Positions 1 to 12,900 of a stretch of DNA of 64,000 nt are shown in pieces. The notes below the pieces were generated by a model, which was not told where the DNA came from, did not search any database, and saw only the letters and a program-made list of their open reading frames with translations. Source of the DNA: Brevipalpus yothersi (lineage: Eukaryota > Arthropoda > Arachnida > Trombidiformes > Tenuipalpidae); the NCBI GenBank assembly GCA_003956705.1, contig QZCP01000014.1, positions 7,319-71,318 of the forward strand, written 5' to 3'. Made by a program: the position numbers and the translations under genes. Each line of letters starts with the position of its first letter. Position 1 is the first letter of the stretch.

Positions 1-46
<46 letters not shown>
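1..46. repeat. (GA)23 microsatellite
   Basis: Pure GA dinucleotide run at the left edge of the window; it probably continues outside it. Confidence 0.98.
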
Positions 47-51
<5 letters not shown>

Positions 52-183
52 AGGAAAAAAGTGTGTCATGTTTGCCAAGATACTCAATGTTACTCGCTTA
101 AGGTGACTATCTAAGAAATTCTAATACAGCCCTGTGGCCTGCATAATGAGGGTTGATAGTAATACTCACGGAAGTGATTCCAT

Positions 184-330
184 GTGCATACAATCATTTG
201 CAATCGCTCATCTTCCAACGAAGGGCTTTCCCTGGTGTTCGTTGCGACGATATTGGCTTTCTTCTATCTTTACCAGCGCACTTCCTTTGTATCACAATGG
301 GTCACAATGGCTCATCATTGCACGGTCCAG
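184..330 (+). other. Candidate leader exon or 5' UTR exon upstream of the gliotactin-like gene
   Basis: An open frame of 49 codons starts with ATG at 184 and runs in phase to a strong donor, CAG followed by GTAAGT at 331. It would encode a short N-terminal stretch and one hydrophobic segment (LSLVFVATILAFFYLY), like a signal anchor. A possible acceptor, TTACAG, ends at 1363. Joining 330 to 1364 soon meets a stop in this frame, so if that intron is real this is a 5' UTR exon with an upstream ORF. It could instead be the first exon of an unrecognised gene, or chance. Confidence 0.25.
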
Positions 331-1371
331 GTAAGTCCTTCCCAATTTAGCGACGTCAAAGAGAACATCATTCGGTGGAAATCAGATCACTGGTAGAGAG
401 AAAGAGAAAGATTTTCTTTTTTTTGATGAAAAATGAAAATTTGTGCCACTTTTACCGATACTAATCATCAGTTCTGCTTATTGTTGCAAATCTATTTTTA
501 TCATTATTTCAGTCTCTATGAATCGATCCACTTTCATTGGTATTAGTTTGGTGTTCATACATACCCGATAACGCTTCAGTTTGTGCTTTTGGGCTGATTC
601 ATTTTTTCGCCCAAACGAAACGAACATAAAATAATATTATTATTCATCAAAAACACACACAACACACAAGCCAGTCCATCAACTTTCAGTGTTTTAACGA
701 AGCATCAAAAGTGTGTATCACCCCGAACTGGACACTCTTTTCAACATAAAGAAAGATCGACATCTGAGTTGATTCAGTGTACACCATCCCCCAATCAAGC
801 CTATTCTCATCATCAAAATTTGAAAGCCAAGGATATCATATATCTACACATCTATTTTTCTAGCTGTGTGATCGAACAGTTCTAAAGTCTCAACGGCAAA
901 ATTATCGCAAAACTTTAGTGTACTTAGCTCATAGTTTCGAAAATTTTCGACTGTTACTGTTGAAAGATCACACTCAAGTGTGAGTATAATAAACTTTCGA
1001 TTCTTTCCTCTAATGTTTGAAATGTTTGTGTGTGAGCATAGTGAACGATGGGACATGTGTATGGAACACAAGTAAACTTGATTCTCTCAGTCCAACTATT
1101 AGCATCTTTTTTTCACTTCAATTCTATTCAACTCAACAGTTCTCCTCATCACTTAGCCAAAGTCCTTCACCAAGTTTTCACATCGAATTGTTCGACACGA
1201 TCAGTGTGTTTGTTTTAAGTTCTGAGATGTTGAGCTGAGGTCTTGGCTCGTAACGTTTGCGATTTTCGAAAAGTAGCATTCATGGTGTTGAACATTTTTT
1301 TCTGATGAATTTCTCCAATTCTGGGCTGTTTTCTTGATTCGAGTGTGTTTGCTTCGATTACAGATGTGTAA
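331..1371 (+). other. Region upstream of the gliotactin-like gene, no gene seen
   Basis: AT-rich sequence without a convincing exon. It probably holds the promoter and 5' UTR of the gene starting at 1372. A polypyrimidine/TTACAG acceptor-like site ends at 1363, eight bases before the start codon, and suggests a 5' UTR intron. Confidence 0.4.
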
Positions 1372-4300
1372 ATGGAACATTCTGAATCAATTACGATGAT
1401 CTCGTGTCCACTAATGTGTACATCAAAAGTTTCGAGAGTTTTCACCGATATTTATCAAAGCAGCTCTTGTTGTCGAACTTCAAACATTATCTTCATCTTT
1501 TATACTCTATTCATTTGTTGTGCAACTCAAAATGTCATCGAAGATCCTCAAATACAAACTTCTATCGGAATTTTTCGAGGAAAACGCTTAGTTTCCGTTA
1601 CAGGGAGGCCATATTTCGCCTTCCTAGGAATTCCGTATGCTACTCCTCCGGTGGGCCCACTCAGATTCAAGGTAAGTTGGCAGAAGTTTTTGTCAATCTC
1701 ATAAAACATGATGTACTCCGAGAAAAAAAATTACAATGCTTTCAAGCTCTTTGTCAACATTTCTCAGTCGACAAGAAAAAGAAAAATTCAAAAGGCGGGA
1801 AATGACTTGCAAGAGATGAAATCACACATGATAATAATTGATGAGGACAGAGATTTCCTTTGTAAGCTCTGAATGGGACCTTGCTCACAAAAAAACGTCT
1901 TACAGATCTTGATAAAATTAGTTAAGGAGGATGCAATTTCACTTCAATTATAAATTCAGTTTTATGTAAAAATCAATATCAGAGAAGATGGATTTCAAGA
2001 GAAATTAATCGAACTGAATAACTCATTAGGCCAGATGAGAGATTAAGTGTGCGGAAATTGGAGATGATAGCAATATGAATTATAGAATAATCCTGGATCT
2101 CGAATATCAATTGAGACATCCAAAAAGGAGAGATATCATTTAGCTTTTGAGCCGATTTACTCACCTGGGGGCTTGATACGTTGGAAAGGCTCTGAAAAAA
2201 TACTAGAAAATGATCGAAATGGAACAAAATCTGTATTCTGAGAGCCAATGAACTCATCGATCTTATTATTAATACTATTAATCTGTATGAATTCCGTTGT
2301 TAATTGAACGAAAATTAGGCCTACATTGAGATCAAGAAACTTTGACAACATATGAAGGTTATTGTAGCTCTTATTCCCACTCACTTAGGCATTTTCTGCG
2401 TTATTGCTTCAAGACATTTTTCGGTAACAAGCACTTGTTAGGTGCTGAAAAAAGCTTCGAAAAAAATTCCGTTAGTTGAAATATTCAGCTAAAACAGAGA
2501 AGATAAAAATAACGATTCTGAGGAATGACTGTGTGGTAACTTATTGTTAATCAACCTCTTGGAAATCAAATTCCACCGTCGGTGACACGGTCAGTCTAGA
2601 AATTACATTGTATCGTTACTTCACCAAGAACAATCCATGGTTGGGTTAGTCTGCATCGACTCTCAATATGCAATGAATCTTTTCTCAGAGCTGATTGGCA
2701 TTAGCTCTGGATGCTTATATGACAACGAAATTGCATGCCATTTGGCATCAATGACCATATCTACTTTTGATATTTGATCCTTATCACTTTTTTCGGAAAA
2801 CCAAAAGGAACAAGAATAGCACAGATTATTCAAAAAATATCAATAATTCTATTCAACCACCTAAAAATAAACTTTGATTGAAACAATTCGCTTATTGACT
2901 CTTTGGTCAACTTTTTTTCTTCCTATTTTTCTATTTTTTCAGAAACCCTTGCCTCACCCAGGATGGCGTGGAGTTGGTACATTCCGACAATATCGACCTG
3001 GATGTCCCCAGTTCGATTCTCGTGGAACAGTATATGGACAGGAAGATTGCCTCTACATGAACGTATACGTCCCATATGTTGATGTGAGTTGATTTTTATC
3101 ACTCATCTTTGATTGATGATCACTTTGCAACGAGAACTTTCGCTTTTTTCCCAAGTCAAAGTGAATCAATTCTTTCTCTTGCTATAAGTGAGAACAAATA
3201 GCCAACATTTAGTAGTAGTTGTTGAGGCTTCATTTCAATAGATTTACATGTGCTTGTATCGCTATTGTTGATCTCACTCAAAGCAATAGCATCACTCAAT
3301 ACTACAAATCATCGAATCAGCGTCAAGGTTAGCCTTTTTTTATGATCATTACGCCAGGAATCATAACTTTAGTGGCATACGATGAAGTTGAATATTTCTT
3401 TTACAATTTTCCACTCTTCATGTTTCCCTCAATTGTGTGTCAACCATGCATTTCCAATGATGAATTTCTCTATCTCTGCTATTCACCTAGGGACAATGAC
3501 ATGCTCGAAAAATTTTAGGACAAGTAACCTCCAGACAGAATGGCATAGTTGACGCAATTTTTGGTTAGTGTAAGAGAGAAGAGAAAAGAGTTGAAATGCA
3601 TGAAAAACGTCCTGTCACAATTTCGATTATCTAGTTCCATGGTATTCTAAATTCTTAATTTATGTTCATGTGAAAGCATTGATGGTAATATTAGAAACCT
3701 CTGTGGTTTCCCATGAGAGTAGTAGGATGATAATATTCATAGATCAAGCATTGAGTAGCAATAAGACTCTCGCTGCTTTCAATGAGATTGGACAAGCGTT
3801 CGAGAACAACAGATTTTATCAAATTCTGCGGGAAGTCTCTGATTCAAGATACTGTGGGGCAAGTTTTTGTTCAAACTTTTCGAAAATTTACAAAAAGTTT
3901 CGAAATTTATGCATGAAAGTAAACTAGCCAACGATCTTAGATCAGATTCGATCCGCATTCTATTACAACACTCTAACATTCTAATACAACTACTTATGAT
4001 TCACTCATGCTCCTCCATGCCCATAGCGAAGGGATACAACTGGTGGTTTACTGCCTGTTATGGCTTACATTCATGCAGAAAGCTTTGAAAATGGAGATGG
4101 CTCAATTTACGGTCCCGATAAATTAATGGAGAAACCAGTAATCCTAGTTACTTTCAATTATCGACTTGGAATTCTTGGTAAGAATAGAAATCAAATTCCC
4201 CACTACCTCTCTTGACCGACTATTTGTTTCTAAAAAGGTTTCTTGAGCACTGAGGATGAGAGTGCCGCTGGAAATTGGGGTCTTTATGATCAAAAAATGG

Positions 4301-6383
4301 CCCTCGATTGGATTCAATTACACATTCGATCTTTCTCTGGTGATCCAGCTCGAGTGACCATTTTCGGACAAGGTGCTGGAGCGGCCAGTGTTTTTTTTCA
4401 TATCACCTCACCATTGAGCCAAGGTATTGATATATTGATGCTTCCATGAGTGCAAATATAATTTTCTGAGAGAGAAAGATTCCTCTGTGTGCTGTCATAA
4501 TGATCGTGTGGAAAGTGTTTCCTGTGATTGATAAGCATTTCATAATGTTTTTTAAGGTCTCTTCAGTCGAGCCATCATGCAGAGTGGATCTGGTTTGTGC
4601 CATTGGGCTCTGGAAGAGAAACCTCTCGAATATGCCCAAGCAGTTGCCGATAGTGTTGGATGTCCAACGGCTAACACCAAAGTGATGGTTGATTGTTTGC
4701 GAACTATGCCGGTGGAGAAGTTACTCTGGACTCAAGGAAAAGGAAAAGTAAGCTAGCTTAAGCACTTGAGAATCAATGTTCTACTCTTTTGACACTATCA
4801 ATCTTTTTTCCACTAGATTTTCGGTGAATTTCCACAAAGAGCTGCACCGGTAGTGGAGCATGTTGGAGTGGAGAGAATAATTCCCCAAGAGCCGAGAACA
4901 TCTTTATCATCATTTCCGTTGCGCAAAGTTCCTGTCATAATTGGCCTGAATAAAGATGAAACATCATACTTTTATCCATGTAAGAAATTCACTGAGCTAA
5001 GCACCATATTCAATTCTTGATTGAGGTAAAACTTTTTTATCATCATTCAGTGATATCTCAACATTTTTATAATTCGGTTGGACCAGACAAAGAGCGAGTT
5101 CTGCTTTCGAAATTTTTGGAAGCTGCTACACCATTCCAAGGTGTTCAGAAAGATCGAGTGATTCGTGTCATTTCTCAACGATATTTCGATCATATTGATA
5201 TGAACAATGCAACTCAATTTGTAGCAAGTTTCATCAACGTAAGACGAAGTAGCTTTTTCTTACCTTTCATGTATCTCTGAAAAATACTCGGGACTGAGAG
5301 ATATTAAGCCAATCAAATGAACACTGTAATTCTCGTTTTTCAATCCACTTGAGATTTTAAACTCAAGAACGACCGAAATCATTAGAATATCGTCTCACAC
5401 AGTTTCAGTAGCTCAGTCTCTATGGCCGACAAAAACCATTGCTGGACGGTAAAAATATCCAGAAAATAGTTTAAATAATTTGATTGGCCTATTGAATCTC
5501 GATCTCCAGTGTCTTGATAAATTTCGAGAGGCGTATTTCAATTGAATGGCACCAAATTGATCAATTATTCTTTTCAGATGACCACGGATGCCCTTTATTT
5601 GAGCTGTATCGATGAAACAGCTAAATTATTGGTTGCCTCAGGATGTGAGTAATTTATTCAACTGGCTAGGGATTTCCTTGTTAACAGAAAATATGGTTGT
5701 TATCCCCAGATCCTGTCAATTTTTACTACTTCGAATACAAGGGCGAAAATAGTATGGTCAATCTACTTCTGAATGGTCATCCCACACTTCTAGACACCGG
5801 AGTTTGCCATGGCGATGAGCTTTTTTATTTATTCAATCTTGAAATTGATCGAATGAGAAAAGAATCTTTCAGAGATCAGAGAATGACTCAACGAATGACA
5901 ACACTTTGGTCTGATTTTGCAACTTATTCGTAAGTTTGGAATTAAATGTTTCTCTTTGTTTCCAAGAATTCTCAATGATAAAAACTTATTCCTTTCTTCT
6001 GCAGATACACTCCACGCTTTGCAAATTATGAGTTTCCGAATTGGGAAAAATTTGATCCAGTATCTCTACGGTATTATCGAATCGGTGAAACACTTTACAT
6101 AGATAGATCTCTAAGACAATCAGATGCTCACTTTTGGACTTATCATTTACCTGAATATGCTGGAAAGAATGCTGCCTCCTTACCATTGAGAGAACAAGCA
6201 GCCGAAGCATCCCTGTACAGAACTTTAGCCTGGTCCATGGTCGCTCTTTCCACAGGACTTTTGATAGTCGTTTTTTTGCTTCTCCTAGTTTTATATATGC
6301 AAAGGCGGAAGCAAAGCTTTGATGCAAATTCAATCGACAACACGAGTAGTCGAGTTTCAGGCCATTCAGGTACATATTACTAA
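1372..6383 (+). CDS. Gli: Gliotactin-like, catalytically dead cholinesterase-family membrane protein
   Basis: Ten exons join in phase: 1372-1671, 2943-3083, 4027-4177, 4238-4423, 4557-4747, 4817-4979, 5051-5238, 5578-5644, 5710-5929 and 6005-6383, giving 661 residues. Order: hydrophobic signal (about 35-52), carboxylesterase-like ectodomain, membrane helix (about 613-634), short cytoplasmic tail. Family landmarks are clear: GIPYATPPVGPLRF, EDCLYMNVYVP, NYRLGILG, GDPARVTIFG. The nucleophile elbow reads GQGAGA, so the catalytic Ser is Gly243; the acid (NKDETS) and His496 (CHGDEL) remain. The oxyanion motif reads HAESF rather than the usual HGG. Dead ectodomains of this kind are adhesion proteins; gliotactin acts at tricellular septate junctions. 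The segment RIGETLYIDRSLRQSDAHFW favours gliotactin over neuroligin. The tail is only about 27 residues, shorter than I recall for fly gliotactin. CAG|GTACAT near 6370 could be a donor to a missed tail exon, but a poly(A) signal follows at 6643. Confidence 0.8.
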
Positions 6384-6642
6384 TATTTACCCGCATGCCT
6401 GCATGTTGCACAATCTAACAAATCTAATCGACAGTAAATAAGTCTAATGTGCATGATCATTTGTTTCCAAGTTGTATCATCAACGAAATTCTGAAATATT
6501 TTCCTCAGAATCACCAAGGAGCTAGCAAATCTCATTTTATGGATCATCTTCACGCATTTTTCATCGACTCTTTCACCTTAAAACACATGAGTCCACCGTA
6601 GATTTTTTTATACCTTCTCGAATGTTGAGCATTCAAGTATCA

Positions 6643-6648
6643 AATAAA
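6643..6648 (+). terminator. Poly(A) signal AATAAA of the gliotactin-like gene
   Basis: AATAAA lies 260 bases after the stop codon at 6383 and before the tail-to-tail NUAK gene. It supports the mapped 3' end. The rest of 6384-6917 holds no gene I can support. Confidence 0.55.
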
Positions 6649-6917
6649 AAAATTATTGAGCTTTTAACGCTTGCCGTGCACTTCTCAGTTTCTTAAAATT
6701 TAAGAACGTTATTGATTGATTGATGATTGTAGAAAAAAATATACCCTTGATTGGTGAGATTTTGATCACACGCTTTATATTTTGACTAGAATAGGAAAGA
6801 AGGACATCAAAGGAGATGGATTGGCCCAGCGGGAAGAAAACAGTTAGAGTAATAAGTGTATTAAAATTATCAATGAAACCCCCGAAGAACATCATTCTGA
6901 CGTCCAGTTTTTGAGTC

Positions 6918-9900
6918 TCAAGGCTCATTTAAAACTTTTTCATTAAGTAACTGTATTGCTTTGGTCACAACTTGAACTGGTGAACTGTAATCTTTCGAGT
7001 CTGGTTCGTTTTCATAGGCATCTCCATTCATCTTATTTCCCATGCTGGTACCACTTTCAGAGTAACGGCTGTAGCTTCTGGTCGGTGTTTGAGAGCCCGA
7101 TCGTGGAAATGAAGAATGACCAGTGAATGAAGAAGTCCGTCTCAAAGATGACGAATCGAAACTCCCATTCATATGATCAAATAGAAGCGATGATGGACTA
7201 GTGTGTGGATCGAGCGATCGAAAACCATTGATTAGTTGACTATTAAGCTTAGCATGGCGTTCTCGAGCTTCCTCTATGAGCTTTTGAGCTCTCTGTTGAA
7301 CACGTTCGAAAAACTTATCATCGGATAAAGAACTTGTTGGTGGCTTAGAATTGGTGAATTGGGGAGAGCTGGGAGTAGATCTGTTAGACTCATAAGATTT
7401 TGAATACGATCGAAATTGATCTGTATGATATGAATTGTTGAAATTATCGTGTTTGTCTTTGATAGGGTCAGATGAATTGTGATACCATCGTTCATTATCA
7501 CTAAAATTTGAGCCAAACATTGAGTCCCAGAAGCGAGGATCACTTTCGATCAAAGATCGGCGTCTTAACGATGAGCTTCTTCTTAATTTGGATGATGACG
7601 ATGAATCATTGAAGCGGGAATAGTAAGATTTGCGGAGAATTCTTTCTTGGACAGTTTCTTTGTTAGATGAATCGTCTTCGTGACTTATTGATCTGTGGGG
7701 TTTGGAATTTGACCATCGATTACTTTCAACGTCATTTGATTCATCAACATGATTTTTCTCAGAAGCAGTATTTGCAACATTTACGGATGCATCTTGATGA
7801 TGAGCATTCAACAGAGTCGAATTACAAACATTTTTATCTCCTATAATCGTTCCGGTTCGGGATTGAGCGATTGGGTTTGCATTGTTGCTGATTTTTTTGT
7901 TTGCAGTAGAGTTCAGGGAAGGCTTAGGATGAGGTGGTAGTGGTGGTGTACCTCGAACTCGTGAGAGTGGTGAGGAATAGGAAGATATGGAGGATTGGGC
8001 TTCAGGGGTGGGCATTTTTAAATTATCACCATTATAGCTATTAGACATATATTTTCTGGTTCGAATACGGTCGTTAATTTGAATATTACTATGATGGTCG
8101 TTTTCATTATTGACGTTACTCTGAGACCCTCTGGAAGGAAGCGATCCATCTCTACGATAACGAGCAATGTAATCACCAGACTTATAACAATCAGTATCAG
8201 AACGAATTGGACTTGAATCAGTCCTTCGAGCCATTTTTTGATCAGTATAATTGCTATTAATATTGGTGGTTCGCAAAGTAGTATGGTTAGTATCGTTGTA
8301 TAATTTGGTCGAAGCATTTTGCATCATGCAGAAGTTTCGATGATTCTCATCACCCGGAGCTGTGAGCTCATTTTCATCATTATTAACACATTTCCATGCT
8401 CCATTCTCTATAATTTCGGCTTTGGCCGTGGCTGGCAGGGAATTCACGTCGAAAGTGGAACAGGAGGATGAGGAATAATAATCACAATTACGATCACGAA
8501 TTTTGTGTTCAGTTGCAGAAGTTGATGAGGAAGAGTCTTTTGTTAAACTCTTACCTCTGGTTCTTTGTTGCTGTTGAGACGATTCTCTAGTGTTTTGATC
8601 CATACTTTCACCAGGACAATCAGAGACTGGACTAGAGGCACCAGATAGTCTCTGTGAAACTAAATTACGATATCCATGGGTACGCAGTTGCTCGAGAAGA
8701 GAAGAACTCTCTGGAAGAATAACGGGACTGGTCCAGCCAGAATTGCTACTCGTATCTGCCGATTCAATGTTTGTTGTGTTGACATTTGTTTGTGTAGAGC
8801 TGAAAGTTCTAATTATCTCTCCACTGGAAGAAGTTCGCTGAGTCGTCACTCCAGGCCGACCAATCGATAATTTCATATGGATAACTGGCTTACCAGAATC
8901 ATTTCTTTCGACTGGTATTATACATTCGTTACGAGCAGGCTGGTTGGACGACGAAGGATGGAAAGATGTGGAAGAAGATATAACTCGCCCATCTTCCGGA
9001 TCTACCACATGAATTTCGTGTGAGGTATTGAATGAAATATTACTAGGCGCAGTACTTCCGGGGGTTTGAACAAGAGGACTACCCGTGTCACCTTTAGTTT
9101 CGCTACCAAAGCGAGAGCTTAAAGATCTTCCATATCTATTGAATTGACGAGGCCTTAGAGTTGTGTACATGCTGATCGGGTGATTACGATCAAAAATCTC
9201 ATCAGAACCCATACCTAACCACTGTTCAACTCTTCGACGAGAAGCTGATCCATCCTCTACGTCTGATCGAGTCTGAGATTCTGGTCTTTGTCGGCCTTCA
9301 GTGCTTTCTCGTGAAATTGTTCTCGAATAAGATCGAACATGTTCAGCTCTGGGAGGAATACCTGAAGGATCTCCGGATTTACTAGCTTGATGGTACTCTT
9401 GTCCGCCACTGTCAGTACTTTCGAGACTATCTTGCTTGGTTGGACTTATTTTTGAGGCAGACCCTCGACTGACTGAACCAGCCAAAGGATTGATTACCAT
9501 CCTTATGGTAGGTGATGCAGTTTGAGGTCCAGAAAATGCGGTTTTCTGTGCTCGATCACGACTAAGAGACCGTCTGAAAGATGGACTGAAAGAGTTCAAA
9601 TCACTAAAAAAGTCATCATTGCCTAATTCGGTTCTAGAAAACAAAGCTTTGTGTCGATCAAGTAAAGAACTAGCTGTTGGACTTAGAAATTTCCATAGAC
9701 CTCCACTAGCTATACCAGGCTCAGTATCTGTGTCTGTATCACTACATTCTTGATCAGTTCCATGTCCAGTTCGTCTCCATGAACCTATACTCTCAGTGAC
9801 AGGTTTTCGTTCACAACTTTCAGCTCTTGACTTCTTCTTTGATCGCCTCTTTGAGGTTCCCCATAAATTTGAGAAGGGAGATCGATTACTGAGCATGGAT

Positions 9901-12900
9901 CTCACACGACCACTCAAATTATTGAAGATAGGATCACCAGACCAAGTATCAAAAATATCATCAAATATATCAGTGGAACCAGATGAGCTCTCACTATCAG
10001 AATGCTTAAGGCCTCCTGATATAGCACTAATTGGAGGTGAAATAGAGCCTCCTATGAGCGTTTCTTCACCACTTCCTGAACCAGTGAAGCTACGAATTGT
10101 GCGAGTTTCCTCGCTTGATTCTGATTTGGTTGTGGTCGATGATTGACCAGTAGGATAATGAGTGACTTTACTTTTCTTTTCAAGTCGAGTAAAAGAGCCA
10201 TCAGCACCTTCTTCAGAGACAATTTTTCCAGTTTCAGTGATACATGCTCCATCCTTGGTGAAAGTGACCTTCTTGTAACTACGAGTAATTGGAGCCGCCT
10301 TGCATGGTGTTTGACTAGGTGTACCTGGTTGAGCAACTTCAAAAGATTCTACTTGGCATGGTGTTGCAGAACTTTCTGTTTTATTTTCCTTGATGCGTGG
10401 ATCAACTTTGGCAAGAGTTCCGCGAGTTCCATTTTGAGCATTACTAAACTGATTAGCTGCATCGGTATTCAACTTGAGTTTAGGTTTGGGTGCAATTTTG
10501 ATCTCAGTTACAGCAGGAATTGTAGGCACTTTCGATTCTTCACGAACAAATGGTTGTGGTGTACGGGCGTACGATTGCGGTTTCTTTTCAGGACTTTGTT
10601 CTCCTCTTCGCTGTTCACGCTGAGAAGAAGAGGTAGAACTACTCGATTCGATTGATGATTGCCTTAATTCTTGCAATTTTGCTTTGGCAATATTTTTCTT
10701 GATTATATCTTTAGCCTTTTGCTTACGATCTTCATCATCAATAGCAGTTGTCGATGAGACACTGGGCGAAACTTTTGTTGGAGATTTCTCACGGTTAATT
10801 TCTTCTACACCACTGGTTGTGGGCTTTTTTGTGTGGATTGGCTTGGGTGATGGAGATTTTCCTGAGCGAGACGGAATAACTCTCTCCTTTTCGGGTGATT
10901 TTGATTTCATCTTCTCTCTACCACTAATTTCTTTTGCTGGTGAAATGCGTTGTTTACTAACTGAAGGCTGCTGTTTCTCAGGAGATGGAGTTTTCTTTGG
11001 TTTTGAAACAGGTGGAGGCGTTCGTTTTTTCGTGGGTGCCACAATTGATGGCGAACCTTCTTTGGCTGAACTATCGGGTTTCCCGCTCATCGATGAGCTG
11101 AGAGTTCCAGTTCCCTGAATGGATAGGCTGGCCTTACGCTCTCCACTCGGGCGAACAGCATAACTGTTACATGGCATCGAGGCACGTCGCTCGAAAACTC
11201 TTTTGGCATCGGAAACTTTAACCAGAGGTATAACTCGTTCTTTGTCCTTTTCCATACTACTTCGCCTCGTTTCGAGCATCTTCTTGGCATCATTCAATTT
11301 TCCGTAGGATGGGACAGGCTTCTTCTCAGGTGCTGCAGAATTTTCGAGAAACTTGGGGTAAGATATTTTACCCACAGGTCGGCTTGGGCGACGTTCCCAC
11401 GGCTTGGTTTTGTTCTCCTCTGGAGTTTGTGGACATGATTCAGTCTCTGACTCTTGCTGAGATTGCTTGAGTGCATCATTATTGGATGCCTGTTCAGGCT
11501 GCATCGTACAAGAACCCTCATCAGAAGAAATAACCTGTGATTCTATTTGTATCTTGTTGGATTGATCGGTATTACTCAAGTTCTCCAATTTATTTAAAGA
11601 GTTGGACTTGGAGCTTTCCCCTTTGGAAGATTGATCGGATGGCTCTAGTGAAGATGTAATGGGGTGAAGAGTTTGATCTGATAGCTCATTAGACTTTGAC
11701 TCGTCGATTGCTGATTTTCCCTTTTCCATCTCTAAAATCGAAGCATTCGATGGACTTTGACAAGGAGTGATGGATGATTCGTGCTTACTTCCTTGACAAG
11801 GTAGAGAAGATATCTGTGACGATGTAGATAAGTTATCATCTTTGCCGAATGCCGAGTCAAGTGGCACAGTCGGTAAAGATGTTACATCAGATGTTGTGGT
11901 AGTTTGTTCATCAAAAAGCGGAGATTCGGTATTGTTCTGAGAACTGGACGGTTTGCAAACACTTTCATAATCAGAACTAGGCTCCTGTTGATCAACCTCT
12001 TCTGATTCTACATTATTCGTTGAACGAGAGGCCTTCTTCTTTTTCGGAACTTGACTAGCTACTTTGGTCATACTTTGAGCAAACGATGTGCTCGCGGTTC
12101 GTTTAGCGGCACCAATTTCATTTGTAGGAGCTTGATTATTCTCTTGACTATGAATCACCACAGTGCCTGAGGGTAAGAGTTCTTGATTCATAGGCTCACT
12201 AATTTCTTCACCTTCTTCAGATTTTCCTTCATCTACATGAGGCACAATATTGTTTGGCTCGGTTTTTTCGGCAGATGAACTTTCTTCAGGCACATTTTCG
12301 TTCGATTTGGATTTAACTTTCTTCTTCTTTGTGGCATCTTCTCTTAATGGATGTTGAACATCCTGTTCGGTAGCATTCGGTGAGATGGGTGCGAGTGCCA
12401 AGAGTACATCCAATCGAACTGGCGTGAGATTGGCCAAATCATCAGCAACTTGGAGCAATGAATGTTCATAACCTTTGTTGACCCACCAGTCATTGCAAAT
12501 ATCGATGATTGTTGCTCTTTTAGTTGGATCCACAGACAAAAGACGTCTAATCAAATTTGATGCTTCTGTAAGGTAGAAGAGAAAGAGAGGAATAAATATT
12601 ATCTCTTTAATGAATATCTCTAAACAAGAGTTAGAATCTTGAATGAAAGATAAAGTAAATTTATGGACTTGGAACAAAGTCTGATTTATCCACGCTGCAT
12701 TAAATTGTTATGAGCTTATTCTACGTATGCAGCAAGTATACAAGCAGTTATGAGGTGTGGCAAATTCCTTCTCGAATGATTGATAGATAAAACGAACCTG
12801 ATTTCTGTTTTGGCTCATAATAACTGGCTTCAGATATTTGTTTCACTAATCTTTTGAAATTGCTACCATCAAAAGGCATCGCTCCATACACAAGTGTGTA

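Noticed and set aside
5986..6411. 141-codon minus-strand frame over the gliotactin-like last exon
   Set aside because: Shadow of the coding exon on the other strand; no splice partners or domain.
10143..10655. 170-codon plus-strand frame inside the NUAK last exon
   Set aside because: Antisense shadow of the long NUAK frame, with Cys/Phe/Ser-rich composition expected from reversed Ser/Lys codons. The frame at 10684-11118 is rejected for the same reason.
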